From: an uncultured Flavobacteriales bacterium
GTDB taxonomy: Bacteria > Bacteroidota > Bacteroidia > Flavobacteriales_D > Crocinitomicaceae
Assembly (NCBI GenBank): GCA_937973685.1
Contig: CALJKJ010000014.1
Location: 1 to 41,072, forward strand
DNA length: 41,072 nucleotides
Direction of reading: 5' to 3'
The notes beneath the pieces were generated by a model. It saw only the letters and a list, made by a program, of their open reading frames with translations, did not search any database and had not been told where the DNA came from. Position numbers and translations under genes: made by a program. Positions 39,895 through 41,072 of this stretch are shown here, one piece after another; positions within the stretch are counted from its first letter, which is position 1; each line of letters starts with the position of its first letter.

Positions 39895-40359
39895 ATGAAA
39901 AAAATAGGAATCATTGCTGCAATTTCGTTAATGTGTCAATTAAGCTTTGCGCAAGATTACAAAACAGCAATCGGAGTTAAAGGAGGTTTTCCTGCTTATG
40001 GTTCGTTGAATTTAAAGCATGATTTCGGTAAGGCAATGGGTGAATTTCGTTTGGGCGGATCTGGCAACAGCTTTATTGTACAAGGCTTGTACGAACAAAA
40101 TTACGATTTACAAGACGGTATTCAGTGGTACTATGGCCTAGGTGCTTCCATTGGTTCGTGGAATGGAAATGGTCACTTATACAATGAAAATCACTATTCT
40201 GGATTTTACATGAGCGTTGATGGTGTTTTAGGGCTAGAATATTCTATTCCCGACTTACCAATTAATGTCGCTCTAGATGCGGGTCCAAGCTTTGTTATTA
40301 GTCCATTAACGCGTTTAGCATTTGGCGGTGCCGTTGCTGTGAGATACATTTTGAAATAA
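39895..40359 (+). CDS. Small outer-membrane beta-barrel protein
   Basis: 154 residues, signal peptide MKKIGIIAAISLMCQLSFAQ. The mature protein has about eight amphipathic strands (AIGVKGGFPAYGSLNLKHDF, WYYGLGASIGSWNGNG, FYMSVDGVLGLEYSIPDLPI, AFGGAVAVRYILK), matching an opacity/OmpW-size barrel. Its function is unknown. It lies 27 bases after the large exported protein and is convergent with a T9SS type B gene. Confidence 0.75.
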   Translation: MKKIGIIAAISLMCQLSFAQDYKTAIGVKGGFPAYGSLNLKHDFGKAMGEFRLGGSGNSFIVQGLYEQNYDLQDGIQWYYGLGASIGSWNGNGHLYNENHYSGFYMSVDGVLGLEYSIPDLPINVALDAGPSFVISPLTRLAFGGAVAVRYILK

Positions 40360-40399
40360 AAAAAGGGGGTGAAAAAAAAGCAGGGAAAGTAATATTCTC

Positions 40400-41072
40400 C
40401 TACCGCACCAAACTCACATTGCCAGATAATTCACCAGTTTTTCCTGCTTTGGACCACGTAATGTGGTAAAAATACACGCCATCACTAGCAGGTGTTCCTG
40501 CATTTGTGCCGTTCCAAAGTTGGTTAAAACCAGCTGAAGTTACTTGATCTTCCCATGCAACCATGGTTTGTCCCCAACGGTTGACGAGTGCGCCACTGAT
40601 TGTCAGGGGTGTATTGCTCGTAATGCCAAAAAATTCGTTGGTGTTATCGTTGTTGGGACTAAACACATTGGGAATGCTTACAATTACTGAATCATACACA
40701 AAAATACTTGTCCAAGCGGTGTCTGCACAACTTGGATTGTTTTGATACGCAATGAGTTGTACTTGAACAGTTCCTGAAGCTGTTGCCGTAAAACTACTGA
40801 ATGGATTTGCTTGCGTTACGCCATCAAGTTGCCAAACGTAGTCTGTTGCATTGGTGCTTTGATTGGAAAGTGCAACTTGTAGTGGAGCTGGCCCAGTGCT
40901 TGGCGTAGCAGTAAACAGCGCCGAAACGGTCGTATCTGCTACAATAGTAATTAACGTATCAAACGAACAGCCAACCGCATCGTGCAACGAAAGCGTATGC
41001 GTTCCAGCTGACAAATTGGAAAAGTACGCTGTGTCTTGGAGTGGACCGTTATCAATAGCAAACTGAACAGCA
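40400..41072 (-). CDS. T9SS cargo with PKD domain and type B C-terminal sorting domain (cut by right edge)
   Basis: The minus-strand frame is open from the right edge to the stop at 40400, so only the last 223 residues are present; the start lies outside. Residues near the edge resemble a repeat of secreted proteins (LSAGTHTLSLHDAVGCSFDT). A PKD-like domain follows (LFTATPSTGPAPLQVALSNQ, TDYVWQLDG). The end is the gliding-motility/CHU_C type B sorting domain: IPNVFSPNNDNTNEFFGI, NRWGQTMVAWED, LWNGTNAGTPASDGVYFYHI. It is secreted by the T9SS. The family is often very large with many repeats. Confidence 0.9.
   Translation of the reverse strand, partial: AVQFAIDNGPLQDTAYFSNLSAGTHTLSLHDAVGCSFDTLITIVADTTVSALFTATPSTGPAPLQVALSNQSTNATDYVWQLDGVTQANPFSSFTATASGTVQVQLIAYQNNPSCADTAWTSIFVYDSVIVSIPNVFSPNNDNTNEFFGITSNTPLTISGALVNRWGQTMVAWEDQVTSAGFNQLWNGTNAGTPASDGVYFYHITWSKAGKTGELSGNVSLVR

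Noticed and set aside
1..41072. CRISPR array, tRNA, rRNA or insertion sequence
   Set aside because: No regularly spaced repeats, no cloverleaf or rRNA sequence, and no transposase frame was seen on either strand.

Overview
The window looks like a chromosome segment of a Bacteroidota bacterium, probably order Flavobacteriales and perhaps near Crocinitomicaceae/Fluviicola (inference from gene content only). The evidence is low G+C, several secreted proteins with type IX secretion (T9SS) C-terminal sorting domains of type A and type B, lipoproteins with short lipoboxes, promoter boxes of the Bacteroidota form TTTG-N19-TAnnTTTG, and an actinobacteria/flavobacteria-style cytochrome oxidase cluster. 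No rRNA, tRNA or CRISPR array was seen.

Layout. Positions 1-1134 hold two minus-strand housekeeping genes: the N-terminal part of a PLP-dependent arginine decarboxylase and an ArsC-family reductase. Positions 1409-10885 are a plus-strand run of eleven mostly unrecognised genes, many secreted or lipoproteins. This run is the most interesting part of the window. Between its genes lie long imperfect inverted repeats ending in a GTTAR core. For three genes the 5' core of the unit is complementary to the 3' left box of the same unit, which is the signature of integron gene cassettes and attC sites. No integron integrase is in the window, so I read it as a cassette cluster without an adjacent integrase (CALIN-like), or as the distal part of a chromosomal integron. 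A Bacteroidota-type promoter sits just before the first unit, and the right edge runs into a decapitated gene fragment upstream of an OsmC-family gene.

Positions 11023-16641 carry OsmC, an acyltransferase, lipoproteins, a small two-helix membrane protein and two T9SS cargo proteins. Positions 16647-20451 have MgtC, release factor 2 and an XRE regulator on the minus strand. The XRE gene is divergent from a tightly overlapping operon of five small membrane or secreted proteins. Then come gcvH with a clear terminator, and a minus-strand deoC - aldehyde dehydrogenase - catalytically incomplete aldehyde dehydrogenase operon for deoxyribose catabolism. The two dehydrogenase genes look like a split ALDH16.

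Positions 24523-28327 encode a CysQ-like phosphatase followed by two coupled outer-membrane proteins. Positions 28717-34007 are a cytochrome c oxidase assembly operon: heme O synthase, two subunit III proteins that each carry a large extra loop, subunit IV, two SCO-like proteins and a DUF420/CtaM protein. The rest holds a PorG/DUF6089-like outer-membrane protein, aspartate-semialdehyde dehydrogenase, a DEAD-box helicase with a structured leader, a large lamin-tail adhesin-like protein, a small beta-barrel protein, and the C-terminus of a PKD/T9SS type B protein cut by the right edge.

Functional calls rest on motif recognition by eye; no database search was run.
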